Below, piece by piece: positions 42,456 to 50,457 of a stretch of DNA of 61,945 bases. Position numbers and translations under genes: made by a program. Origin of the DNA: an uncultured Lachnospira sp. (GTDB lineage: Bacteria > Bacillota > Clostridia > Lachnospirales > Lachnospiraceae); assembly GCA_944381165.1 (NCBI GenBank), contig CALWKC010000014.1:1-61945 (forward strand), given 5' to 3'. Positions within the stretch are counted from its first letter, which is position 1. Each line of letters starts with the position of its first letter. The notes under the pieces are model-generated. The model did not search any database. It worked only from the letters and a program-made list of their open reading frames with translations, and was not told the DNA's origin.

Positions 42456-43649
42456 ATGGTGATTAATGTGGAAATACAATATTCAGAAAAAGCAAAGTTT
42501 TTTAAGCCTAATATTTTTAATATATTAAACGAGCGAAAGGCAGAGATTGAAAAAAAGGGAGTTAAGGTATACGACCTCTTTGTTGGAACGCCTGATTTCA
42601 GTCCGGCTCCTCATGTTATGGAGGCGGTTGTGGAAGCTGCAAAAAATCCCGAAAATTATAAGTATTCGCTTGTCGATACGGATGAGCTCAAGGAGGCGGT
42701 AATCGGCTGGTATAAGCGCCGTTATGACGTGGAGCTTAACCGCGAAGAGATAATGTCAATCAACGGCTCACAGGAAGGATTTGCACATGTGGCGATGACG
42801 GTCTGCAATCCGGGTGATCTGGTGCTTGTGCCTAATCCGGGCTATCCTATTTTTGAGGTCGGGCCGTATCTCAATGATGCGGTTGTTGATTATTATGAGC
42901 TTGACCCGGATAATCATTATATGCCTGTGCTCGATAAAATCGATGAGGAGAAGGCGAAGAGGGCAAAGATGATTGTCGTTTCATATCCTCTCAATCCTAC
43001 ATGTACATGTGCGGACAGAGAATTTTATGAGAAACTTGTGACGTTTGCCAGAAAGTATAATATATTGGTAGTGCATGATAACGCCTACTCGGAGATTGAG
43101 TATGACGGAAGGAGAGGCTTTTCCTTTCTGTCTGTTCCCGGGGCAAAAGAAGTCGGCATAGAGTTTAATTCGCTCTCAAAAACATATAATCTTACGGGGC
43201 TTAGAATTTCGTTTGCGCTCGGAAATGCGGAGGTTATCAGACATTTTAAGACAATTCGTTCCCAGTTCGACTACGGAACCAGTTACATAGTTCAGAAGGC
43301 TGCTGTGGCGGCGCTGAACGGACCGCAGGAGGGAGTGGCTCTTCAGCAGCAGGCATATCAGAGGCGAAGAGACGCGCTCTGCAACGGTCTTAACAGTATC
43401 GGATGGAGGGTGCCGTACTCTGAGGGAACTATGTTTGTGTGGGCTCCGGTTCCTGAGCATTTTAAAAATTCTGATGAATTCTGTATACAGATGCTTGAAA
43501 ATACAGGCGTTTTGTGTACGCCGGGCAGCGCTTTCGGAAGCCTCGGTGAAAATCATGTGCGCTTTGCACTTGTGCTTGACGAGGCAGCGATCGCTGAGGC
43601 GGTTGAAAAAATAGCAGGTTGGTTTGAGAGGGAACATATAGAGCTTTGA
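42456..43649 (+). CDS. PLP-dependent aminotransferase, class I/II
   Basis: A 397-residue fold-type I aminotransferase. The PLP lysine is in FNSLSKTYNLTGLRIS; the pyrophosphate-binding arginine region is the GLRI that follows; NPGYPIFE and SYPLNPTCT are conserved substrate-side loops. It resembles LL-diaminopimelate or alanine-type aminotransferases but the substrate cannot be fixed. The start is ambiguous: ATG 42456 or GTG 42468. An in-frame start at 42411 would lie inside the preceding terminator hairpin. Confidence 0.82.
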   Translation: MVINVEIQYSEKAKFFKPNIFNILNERKAEIEKKGVKVYDLFVGTPDFSPAPHVMEAVVEAAKNPENYKYSLVDTDELKEAVIGWYKRRYDVELNREEIMSINGSQEGFAHVAMTVCNPGDLVLVPNPGYPIFEVGPYLNDAVVDYYELDPDNHYMPVLDKIDEEKAKRAKMIVVSYPLNPTCTCADREFYEKLVTFARKYNILVVHDNAYSEIEYDGRRGFSFLSVPGAKEVGIEFNSLSKTYNLTGLRISFALGNAEVIRHFKTIRSQFDYGTSYIVQKAAVAALNGPQEGVALQQQAYQRRRDALCNGLNSIGWRVPYSEGTMFVWAPVPEHFKNSDEFCIQMLENTGVLCTPGSAFGSLGENHVRFALVLDEAAIAEAVEKIAGWFEREHIEL

Positions 43650-43693
43650 GAATGGCGCGGGCTGAACTGATACATTTGATTTGAGATTTTATA

Positions 43694-43722
43694 TTGACAA
43701 GACTGCGTCGCAGTGATATAGT
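43694..43722 (+). promoter_or_regulatory. ribU promoter
   Basis: TTGACA (43694-43699), 17 bases, TATAGT (43717-43722). A near-consensus promoter about 140 bases before the FMN aptamer. Confidence 0.75.
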
Positions 43723-43862
43723 GTGACGCAGCCGGAAGATTTATATCTGTCAGCAGTACCGGCTTTTTATAAGCGTGAAATTCCCGAGGAATTTCCGCAG
43801 GAAAACGTGCCGCTTGCGGCACATTTTACAACTGAATACGAAGAGTGAGTTTTGTACTCCAA

Positions 43863-44007
43863 CCTTCAGGGCAAAGTGAGACAGCAATGTCAATTCTTGA
43901 CCGGCGGTGATGTGTCTGGACAGCCAGATAATAAGTCCGCGAGCCTGATTGGCCGATTAAGTGAGAATCTTAAACCGACAGTATAGTCTGGATGAAAGAA
44001 GAAGGAG
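43863..44007 (+). promoter_or_regulatory. FMN riboswitch
   Basis: All RFN landmarks are present: CTTCAGGGCAAAGTGAGA at the 5' side, GACCGGCGGTGATG, AGTCCGCGAGCC, GTGAGAATCTTAAACCGACAG and TATAGTCTGGATGAAAGAAGAAGG at the 3' end. The P1 helix (CCTTC 43863-43867 with GAAGG 44001-44005) contains the Shine-Dalgarno of ribU, so FMN binding should block translation directly without a separate expression platform. Confidence 0.95.
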
Positions 44008-44016
44008 CGTGTAAAA

Positions 44017-44772
44017 ATGGCAAATTTAGCGAAATTATTTGATTCGTTGCAGAAAAACATTGTATTTGTACTTGTATCACTTGTTTTAATGGCAGTGGTA
44101 TATTTTGTGGCTTTTGGATTTGAAAAGCTAATCGAAAAAAAGAACGGTATTAAGTTCTCTTCTGAAAAGACCAAAATCAACAAGCTGGTCATCATGGCAA
44201 TGCTTGCCGCAATTTCCGTAGTTTTAATGTATTTTGAATTTCCTCTGACGTTTATAGCCCCGTCCTTTTATGAGCTTGATTTGAGCGAGGTACCTGTGCT
44301 TATAGGCTCGTTTATGCTCGGACCGTGCGCCGGAGTTCTTATCGAGGCGGTAAAGGTTATTCTTAAAGTGTTTATAAAGGGCACTTCAACGGCGTTTGTA
44401 GGGGATTTCGCCAATTTTATACTGGGATGCTTTTTTATGATACCGGCTTCGGTTATATATCATTATCACAAGACAAAGAAGAGAGCCGTTATAGGGCTTA
44501 TCGCAGGAGGTCTGTCTCTGATTGTGTCAGGCGTGTTCCTAAACGCATTTTATCTTTTGCCGAAATATTCGGAGCTCTACGGCATGCCGATAGAATCGTT
44601 TATTTCAATGGGGCAGGCGATAAATGCGAATATACATAACATTTTCACCTTTGTGGTGCTTGCGGTTGCACCGTTTAACTTTGTGAAAGCGGTAATTTCC
44701 GGAGTGCTGACGATGATTTTGTATAAGTATCTGAGCCGTCATTTAAAAATAAATAATTTGAATGCGATGTGA
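44017..44772 (+). CDS. ribU: Riboflavin ECF transporter S component
   Basis: A 251-residue membrane protein. The RibU core (about residues 52-240) has five to six spans with conserved FEFPLTFIAPSFYELDLSEV and IEAVKVILKVFIKGT. An extra N-terminal span with a basic loop (1-50, KLIEKKNGIKFSSEKTKIN) is longer than usual. It needs an ECF module (EcfA/A'/T) encoded elsewhere. The FMN riboswitch directly upstream confirms riboflavin as substrate. Confidence 0.93.
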   Translation: MANLAKLFDSLQKNIVFVLVSLVLMAVVYFVAFGFEKLIEKKNGIKFSSEKTKINKLVIMAMLAAISVVLMYFEFPLTFIAPSFYELDLSEVPVLIGSFMLGPCAGVLIEAVKVILKVFIKGTSTAFVGDFANFILGCFFMIPASVIYHYHKTKKRAVIGLIAGGLSLIVSGVFLNAFYLLPKYSELYGMPIESFISMGQAINANIHNIFTFVVLAVAPFNFVKAVISGVLTMILYKYLSRHLKINNLNAM

Positions 44773-44921
44773 AAATAAAAATTTTTTAATTATTCATGGT
44801 TTAATTTGAAAATTAAATATACAGCGCGTCACTGACTAATGTCGAATATAATAGAGAAAAACGCCCATACTAAAAATGAAAAAGAGAATAGTCATTTAAT
44901 ATCAGTATGGAGGTTTAAATT

Positions 44922-45347
44922 ATGAAAAAATGCAAAATAGTTGTTCTTGCGGTGATTGCAGTTCTTGCGGCGGCAGCTCTTACAGGCTGCGGCAATAAGG
45001 AAAACGAAGAGACCGGGAGTAATCCTGATTCAGATAACGGGGTTATAGAGGAGCTTGTCACTGATGCCGCAACGGGAGTTGAGGAAATTGTCACCGATGC
45101 AGCAACCGGAGCCAAGGAAGTTATTACAGATGCGGCAACCGGAGTAGGCGATATTATAAATGATGCGGTTGATAACATGAATGATGAAATGACGGACCCG
45201 GCAGATCCGTTAAAACAGCCGGAGACAGATGTGGAGCCGAGAGGCGTCGACATTTACAGACATACTGACGATGAATTCAGTACAAACAACAGTATACACT
45301 ATACCTTAAATCCCGATGAAGAGGATTTGGAAAATGCTGACAGATAG
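44922..45347 (+). CDS. Lipoprotein with 11-residue repeats
   Basis: A 141-residue lipoprotein (lipobox LTGC, Cys23). Residues about 42-90 contain about four copies of an 11-residue unit of the form VTDAATGVEEI, the pattern of amphipathic hendecad helices that lie on membranes or form coiled coils. The acidic C-terminal 50 residues have no recognised motif. GGAGG precedes the start; a terminator and repeat copy D follow. Function unknown. Confidence 0.7.
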   Translation: MKKCKIVVLAVIAVLAAAALTGCGNKENEETGSNPDSDNGVIEELVTDAATGVEEIVTDAATGAKEVITDAATGVGDIINDAVDNMNDEMTDPADPLKQPETDVEPRGVDIYRHTDDEFSTNNSIHYTLNPDEEDLENADR

Positions 45348-45406
45348 AATAATACTCCTGTGCATGGAGGGAGGCTGCCGGATGTTCGGCGGCGGCTATG
45401 TGACAC

Positions 45407-45438
45407 AACCGGAAGGCAAAGCTTTCCGGTTATTTTTT
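45407..45438 (+). terminator. Intrinsic terminator of the repeat lipoprotein gene
   Basis: AACCGGAAGGC pairs with GCTTTCCGGTT, then a T-tract (45433-45438) that is also the first base run of repeat copy D. Confidence 0.85.
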
Positions 45439-45567
45439 ATTCTATAGGAAAGTTCTTTGAACTTCCTATAGAATAAAAATGCTCCGCAGGCTCGCAGAGG
45501 CGCGGAAATGTAATTATTCTTACGAATCCGCGCCTAGCGAAAGAGTTCGCATGCGAACTCTTTTTTC
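45433..45567 (+). repeat. Three-hairpin palindromic element, copy D
   Basis: Same core as copies A-C, starting in the T-tract of the preceding terminator. Hairpin 3 has AT at its centre (GTTCGCATGCGAAC). Hairpin 2 has a C-to-A change at its base (CGCGCCTAGCG). The tail contains CCATAGGCAAGTTCTCTGAA, which resembles the element's own 5' end, as if a second decayed copy followed. The rest of 45568-45733 holds no gene. Confidence 0.88.
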
Positions 45568-45733
45568 CATAGGCAAGTTCTCTGAAAAAATGCCTGAACA
45601 GTATAATGAAAAATAGAAAGCAGGCATTAGACATAATATCGCATGAGGCTTACAATTATTTCAGATAAAGTGTATTAGTATGGAGTTTGTGTGAAGAAAC
45701 GACAGCGGTGAATTCTGCAGAATGGAGGTAGAA

Positions 45734-46768
45734 ATGAGAAGAATAATTTCGGCAATGCTTTGTTTTTTGTTAATGTGCACAATGACTGCCTGCGGAGGCA
45801 AGAATACAGTTCAATCGGAAACTCCTGCAGGCGGAAACAGTTTAAGCGCTGATGAGCATGAAAATAACGAAAGCGTTATTGGAGACAATGCTGATACCTC
45901 GAAAGACGTGCCTTCTGAGGTTTATATGACCTCTGAAGTTACGCCTGAGGGATTGATTGCGGTGTATGAGGCGCTGAATGCCTCGCCGACAGGAAAGATA
46001 GCGGTTAAATTATCCACCGGAGAGCCGGGAAGCAATTATCTGAGGACTGATTTAATAGGAGACTTTGTTCAGTCCTTTCAAAATCCTACCATTGTTGAGT
46101 GCAATACAGCTTACGGAGGCTCGCGCGCAAATACAGCCATGCACTATCAGGTTGCGAGAGACCACGGTTATACTGATATAGCTGAGGTTGACATAATGGA
46201 TGAGGACGGCTCTATGGTCCTGCCTGTCAGCGGCGGGGACAATCTGACTGAAAATTATGTCGGCTCTCATTTTGCGGATTACGATTATTACATTATTCTG
46301 TCGCATTTTAAGGGACATGCGATGGCAGGTTACGGAGGAGCCATTAAAAATATTTCAATCGGTATCGCATCAAGCGAAGGAAAGGCGCATATTCACAGCG
46401 GAGGCACGGGCGGAAGCATGTGGGGCGGAGAGCAGGATGCCTTTCTTGAATCTATGGCGGAGGCGGGAAAGTCAGTGGCGGACTATCTTGACGGAAATAT
46501 TCTTTATATAAATGTTATGAACAGGCTTTCAGTTGACTGCGACTGCGACAGCAATCCGGCAGAGCCTGATATGCACGATATAGGCATTCTGGCTTCCTTC
46601 GACCCGGTGGCTCTCGACCAGGCCTGCGTCGACCTTGTATATAAAGCAGAGGACGGCCGTTCGCTTATTGAACGCATAGAGTCACGCAACGGGCTTCACA
46701 CACTGGAGCAAGCGGAAAAAATAGGGCTTGGAAGCCGCACCTACGAGCTTGTGAATATTGATAACTAA
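45734..46768 (+). CDS. DUF362-domain lipoprotein
   Basis: A 344-residue lipoprotein (signal with MTACGG lipobox) carrying a DUF362 domain (IAVKLSTGEPGSNYLRTDLI, ILSHFKGHAMAGYGGAIKNI, SFDPVALDQACVDLVYKA). Most DUF362 proteins are cytoplasmic and carry iron-sulfur clusters; here no ferredoxin motif is present, though CDCDSNP occurs late. The start at 45734 follows GGAGG. It is followed closely by the aldo/keto reductase remnant, and such pairs recur in Clostridia. Role unknown. Confidence 0.8.
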   Translation: MRRIISAMLCFLLMCTMTACGGKNTVQSETPAGGNSLSADEHENNESVIGDNADTSKDVPSEVYMTSEVTPEGLIAVYEALNASPTGKIAVKLSTGEPGSNYLRTDLIGDFVQSFQNPTIVECNTAYGGSRANTAMHYQVARDHGYTDIAEVDIMDEDGSMVLPVSGGDNLTENYVGSHFADYDYYIILSHFKGHAMAGYGGAIKNISIGIASSEGKAHIHSGGTGGSMWGGEQDAFLESMAEAGKSVADYLDGNILYINVMNRLSVDCDCDSNPAEPDMHDIGILASFDPVALDQACVDLVYKAEDGRSLIERIESRNGLHTLEQAEKIGLGSRTYELVNIDN

Positions 46769-46792
46769 AAGGAATTGAACATTAAGATAGAA

Positions 46793-47380
46793 ATGGAATA
46801 TCGAAAACTGCCGAGAGGAAATGAAAAGATTAGTATTATAGGTATCGGAACAAGCGGTATATGCGAGTCGGGCGAAAAGGAAATAGAGGCGGAAGGAGTG
46901 GGAATTTCGGTTATGAAGGCCTTTGCGGGAGGACAACTCCTGAGTGCGGAGACTTCGCCGTTTCATCGCGCTTTGACGGAATTTCAGTGCATTCAGTATG
47001 CGCTTGATAAGCCGGGAGTAATCACTGTTCTTCCGGGTGTGAGAAACAGAAGAGACTTACAGCGGCTTCTTAAATTTACGGAGGCACAGGCAGAGGAGAG
47101 AGACTATTCGGTTTTGGGGAGCTTTACTCCTCAGGATGCAGAGGGCGTATGTGTTTACTGCAACCACTGCCAGCCGTGTCCGGCGGGACTTGATGTCGGT
47201 CTTATCAACAAATACTATGACTTGGCTTTGGCAGGGGATGAATTGGCTGCAAACCACTACGCAAATCTGGAAAAAAAGGCGTCAGACTGTATTTCCTGCG
47301 GACACTGTGATATGCGCTGTCCTTTTAAGGTTGCGCAGATGCAGAGAATGAAAAAAATTGCTGAATATTTCGGAAAATAG
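46793..47380 (+). pseudogene. Aldo/keto reductase with ferredoxin domain, internally deleted
   Basis: A 195-residue frame made of two ends of a normally about 370-residue protein. The first 30 residues (MEYRKLPRGNEKISIIGIGT) match the aldo/keto reductase N-terminus. After GEKEIEAEGVGISVMKAF the sequence jumps to the late barrel (GGQLLSAETSPF, VLPGVRNRRDL) and then a double-cluster ferredoxin tail (CVYCNHCQPCP, CISCGHCDMRCP). The missing part (junction near 46880-46886) holds the catalytic Asp/Tyr/Lys/His. The frame is kept, so either an in-frame deletion pseudogene or a reduced iron-sulfur protein. The start is uncertain. Confidence 0.7.
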
Positions 47381-47414
47381 AAGAACTGCGCAGACAGGAG
47401 AGGAGAAATAAGAA

Positions 47415-48317
47415 ATGTATGAAATTCTTAGAAGGGAGTTTATATATCTCTGGTATTATTTCAGCGTACAGCTTGAGCAGATTTTTATATACTGGGTAAT
47501 CGGTATGCTCATCGGCTCCGCCGTATCTGTTTTTCTTAAGGACAGGATACATAATACCTTCCGCTCTCTCGGGGAGAAAAAACTGGGTGTTCTTGGTATT
47601 GCTGCCGCGAGTGTTCTCGGCATAGCATCACCTTTGTGCATGTACGGCACAATACCGATTGCGGCTTCGTTTTCAAAAAGCGGGATTAAAGACGACTGGC
47701 TGGCTGCGTTTATGATGTCGTCAATTCTGTTAAATCCGCAGCTTATTATATACAGCGCGGCACTGGGCAGAACAGCCCTCCTCGTGAGAATTATCTGCTG
47801 CTTTCTGTGCGGTCTTGCAGCAGGAATACTCATTCGTATTTTTTACGGAAAAAAATCTTTTTTTAACTTTAAGGGCTTTGATGAGCCAAAAAGCCGGGAT
47901 ACAGACCCCAATATTGCGTTCAGGTTTATCAAAAATCTGTGGCGGAATATCAAGGCGACAGGACCGTATTTTTTGGCAGGTATTATGCTGTCTGCCTTGT
48001 TTCAGCGCTATGTTCCGTCTGACATCATGGTGCATATCTTCGGCGGAAATGAGGCTTTCGGCGTGCTTATGGCTGCAACTGTCGGTGTGCCGCTTTACGC
48101 GTGCGGGGGCGGAACAATACCGCTTTTGCAGGGGTGGCTTGTGGACGGCATGAGTATGGGAAGCGCGGCTGCGTTTATGATAACCGGTCCGGCAACAAAA
48201 ATAACTAATTTAGGAGCTTTAAAAATAGTTTTGGGTGTAAAGCGTTTTGTGCTTTATATTGCCTATGTGATTATTTTTTCTCTTGTATCAGGAATTATAA
48301 TAAATTTTATTGTGTAG
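47415..48317 (+). CDS. Permease of the ArsP/DUF318 family
   Basis: A 300-residue membrane protein with about eight spans. The conserved block LGIASPLCMYGTIPIAASFS followed by LLNPQLIIYS, and its repeat VGVPLYACGGGTIPLLQG in the second half, identify the DUF318/ArsP_1 permeases, some of which export organoarsenicals or metals. The cysteine in SPLCMYG is conserved in the family. Substrate is not fixed. It follows the aldo/keto reductase remnant by 34 bases. Confidence 0.82.
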   Translation: MYEILRREFIYLWYYFSVQLEQIFIYWVIGMLIGSAVSVFLKDRIHNTFRSLGEKKLGVLGIAAASVLGIASPLCMYGTIPIAASFSKSGIKDDWLAAFMMSSILLNPQLIIYSAALGRTALLVRIICCFLCGLAAGILIRIFYGKKSFFNFKGFDEPKSRDTDPNIAFRFIKNLWRNIKATGPYFLAGIMLSALFQRYVPSDIMVHIFGGNEAFGVLMAATVGVPLYACGGGTIPLLQGWLVDGMSMGSAAAFMITGPATKITNLGALKIVLGVKRFVLYIAYVIIFSLVSGIIINFIV

Positions 48318-48338
48318 AAAGAGCAAAGGAGAGCGAAA

Positions 48339-48385
48339 AAATCCGCCGCCTTAATGATGATAAATCATTGGGCGGCGGATTTTTG
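48339..48385 (+). terminator. Intrinsic terminator after the permease
   Basis: AAATCCGCCGCC pairs with GGCGGCGGATTT, with a second small stem (AATGAT/ATCATT) in the loop and T after it. Confidence 0.88.
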
Positions 48386-48486
48386 TCCGTTTGGGTTTAT
48401 TAAACATGGCAAAAATAATATAAGATATTGATATGTAACTTTAATTTTAGTAAAATGTTATAAAAATATTTGAAATGGAGACAGCC

Positions 48487-50424
48487 ATGAAACACGGATT
48501 TATAAGAGCGGCGGCGATGACTCCGCTTATACGGGTGGCGGACTGCACCTATAATACAGAGCGTATAAAGGAACTTATGTTATCGGCGGCAGAGAGGAAT
48601 GTATCGCTTGCGGTATTTCCGGAGATGTGCATTACCGGATATACCTGCGGCGATTTGTTTTTGCAGGAGACGCTTATCCGGCAGGCTGAGGAAAGTCTTT
48701 TGGAGCTTGTGAGAGAGTCGGAAAAATACGAGGGAATGCTTGTTTTTGCAGGACTTCCGTTTGAGTATAACTGTAAGCTGTACAATGTGGCGGCGGCTTT
48801 TTGCGAAGGCAGGCTGCTGGGACTTGTCCCTAAGAAATGTCTCCCTAATTACGGAGAATTTTATGAGCGCAGGCAGTTCACGCCCGGCTTTGATGAGTGC
48901 GTGACAGTTCATGTGGGTGATTTTGAGGTGCCTATGGGTGCAAAGCTCTTGTTTGCGTGTGAGAATATGACGCAGTTTGTTGTTGGAGCCGAGATATGCG
49001 AGGATCTATGGACTGTACAGCCTCCGAGCATCGGACTTGCCGTGCACGGCGCCACGGTTATCGCAAATTGTTCGGCGAGCAACGAGACAATAGGAAAGCG
49101 CAGGTACAGGACCGAGCTGGTCAGCGGACAGTCGGCAAGACTTGTTGCGGGATATGTTTACGCAAGCTCCGGAGAGGGTGAGTCAACTCAGGATATTGTG
49201 TTCGGGGGACATAATATAATATGTGAGAACGGCTCTGTTCTGGGGCAGGCAGAGCTGTTTTCGGGGGAACAGATTTATGCGGATCTGGATCTGGACAGGC
49301 TTAAATCCGAACGCCGAAGAATGACGACATTTGTTTCCGCTGAAGAAAACGACGGATATACAACTGTTTATTTCAGGACAAAAATAAAAGAGCTGGATTT
49401 GCAGAGATATTATGACAGAACGCCTTTTGTGCCTCAGGATGAAAAGGAGAGAAATGAGCGCTGCGAGGAGATTTTGAATATACAGACGTTCGGTTTAAAA
49501 AAGAGACTTGTACACACAGGGTGTCGGAGCGCTGTTGCAGGTATTTCAGGCGGTTTGGATTCAACGCTTGCCCTGCTTGTGACGGTCAGGGCTTTTGACG
49601 CCTGCGGGCTTGACAGAAGTCTTATAACGTGCGTCACTATGCCGTGCTTCGGAACTACGGACAGAACTTATAATAATGCCGTTGAGCTGACGGCACAGCT
49701 TGGCTGTACTCTGAGGGAAATTCCCATAGAGAAGGCTGTAAGGCAGCATTTTAAGGATATATGCCACGATGAAAATGTGCACGACGTGACATATGAGAAC
49801 GGACAGGCGAGGGAGCGCACACAGATTTTAATGGATATTGCCAATCAGACAGGGGGAATGGTTATAGGAACAGGCGATATGTCGGAGCTGGCTCTTGGAT
49901 GGGCAACCTATAACGGCGATCATATGTCTATGTACGGGGTCAATTCCTCTGTGCCGAAAACGCTGGTAAGACATCTTGTAAGATATTATGCCGATACCTG
50001 CGGGGAGACTGAGCTTGCGGAGGTGCTGCTTGACATTCTCGACACTCCTGTAAGTCCTGAGCTTCTGCCGCCAGAGAAGGACGGCACGATAGCGCAGAGA
50101 ACGGAGGATCTTGTAGGACCTTATGAGCTTCACGATTTCTTCATGTATCATATGTTAAGATTCGGCGTCAGACCTGAAAAGCTTTACAGGCTTGCCAGAC
50201 ACGCGTTTGAGGGAGCGTATGAGGACGAGGTTATATATAAGTGGCTGAAAACATTTATAAGGCGTTTCTTTTCACAGCAGTTTAAGCGCTCATGTCTGCC
50301 GGACGGACCTAAGGTCGGCTCTGTTGCGGTCTCGCCGAGGGGCGATCTCAGAATGCCTAGCGATGCAAGCGCGGCGCTGTGGCTGGATGAGCTGGAGAAG
50401 ATAAAGAATAAAAATTTTAATTAA
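48487..50424 (+). CDS. nadE: Glutamine-dependent NAD synthetase
   Basis: A 645-residue two-domain enzyme. The N-terminal nitrilase-type glutaminase (1 to about 290) has the catalytic Glu in VFPEMCITGY, Lys in LVPKKCLPNYGEFYE and Cys in ANCSASNETIG. The C-terminal synthetase has the P-loop ISGGLDSTLALL and GTGDMSELALGWATYNGD. It converts NaAD to NAD with glutamine nitrogen. The start at 48487 follows GGAG; the ATG four codons earlier overlaps it. Confidence 0.95.
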   Translation: MKHGFIRAAAMTPLIRVADCTYNTERIKELMLSAAERNVSLAVFPEMCITGYTCGDLFLQETLIRQAEESLLELVRESEKYEGMLVFAGLPFEYNCKLYNVAAAFCEGRLLGLVPKKCLPNYGEFYERRQFTPGFDECVTVHVGDFEVPMGAKLLFACENMTQFVVGAEICEDLWTVQPPSIGLAVHGATVIANCSASNETIGKRRYRTELVSGQSARLVAGYVYASSGEGESTQDIVFGGHNIICENGSVLGQAELFSGEQIYADLDLDRLKSERRRMTTFVSAEENDGYTTVYFRTKIKELDLQRYYDRTPFVPQDEKERNERCEEILNIQTFGLKKRLVHTGCRSAVAGISGGLDSTLALLVTVRAFDACGLDRSLITCVTMPCFGTTDRTYNNAVELTAQLGCTLREIPIEKAVRQHFKDICHDENVHDVTYENGQARERTQILMDIANQTGGMVIGTGDMSELALGWATYNGDHMSMYGVNSSVPKTLVRHLVRYYADTCGETELAEVLLDILDTPVSPELLPPEKDGTIAQRTEDLVGPYELHDFFMYHMLRFGVRPEKLYRLARHAFEGAYEDEVIYKWLKTFIRRFFSQQFKRSCLPDGPKVGSVAVSPRGDLRMPSDASAALWLDELEKIKNKNFN

Positions 50425-50457
50425 AATTATTAATAATCTATGGAGGAATTTACGGTA

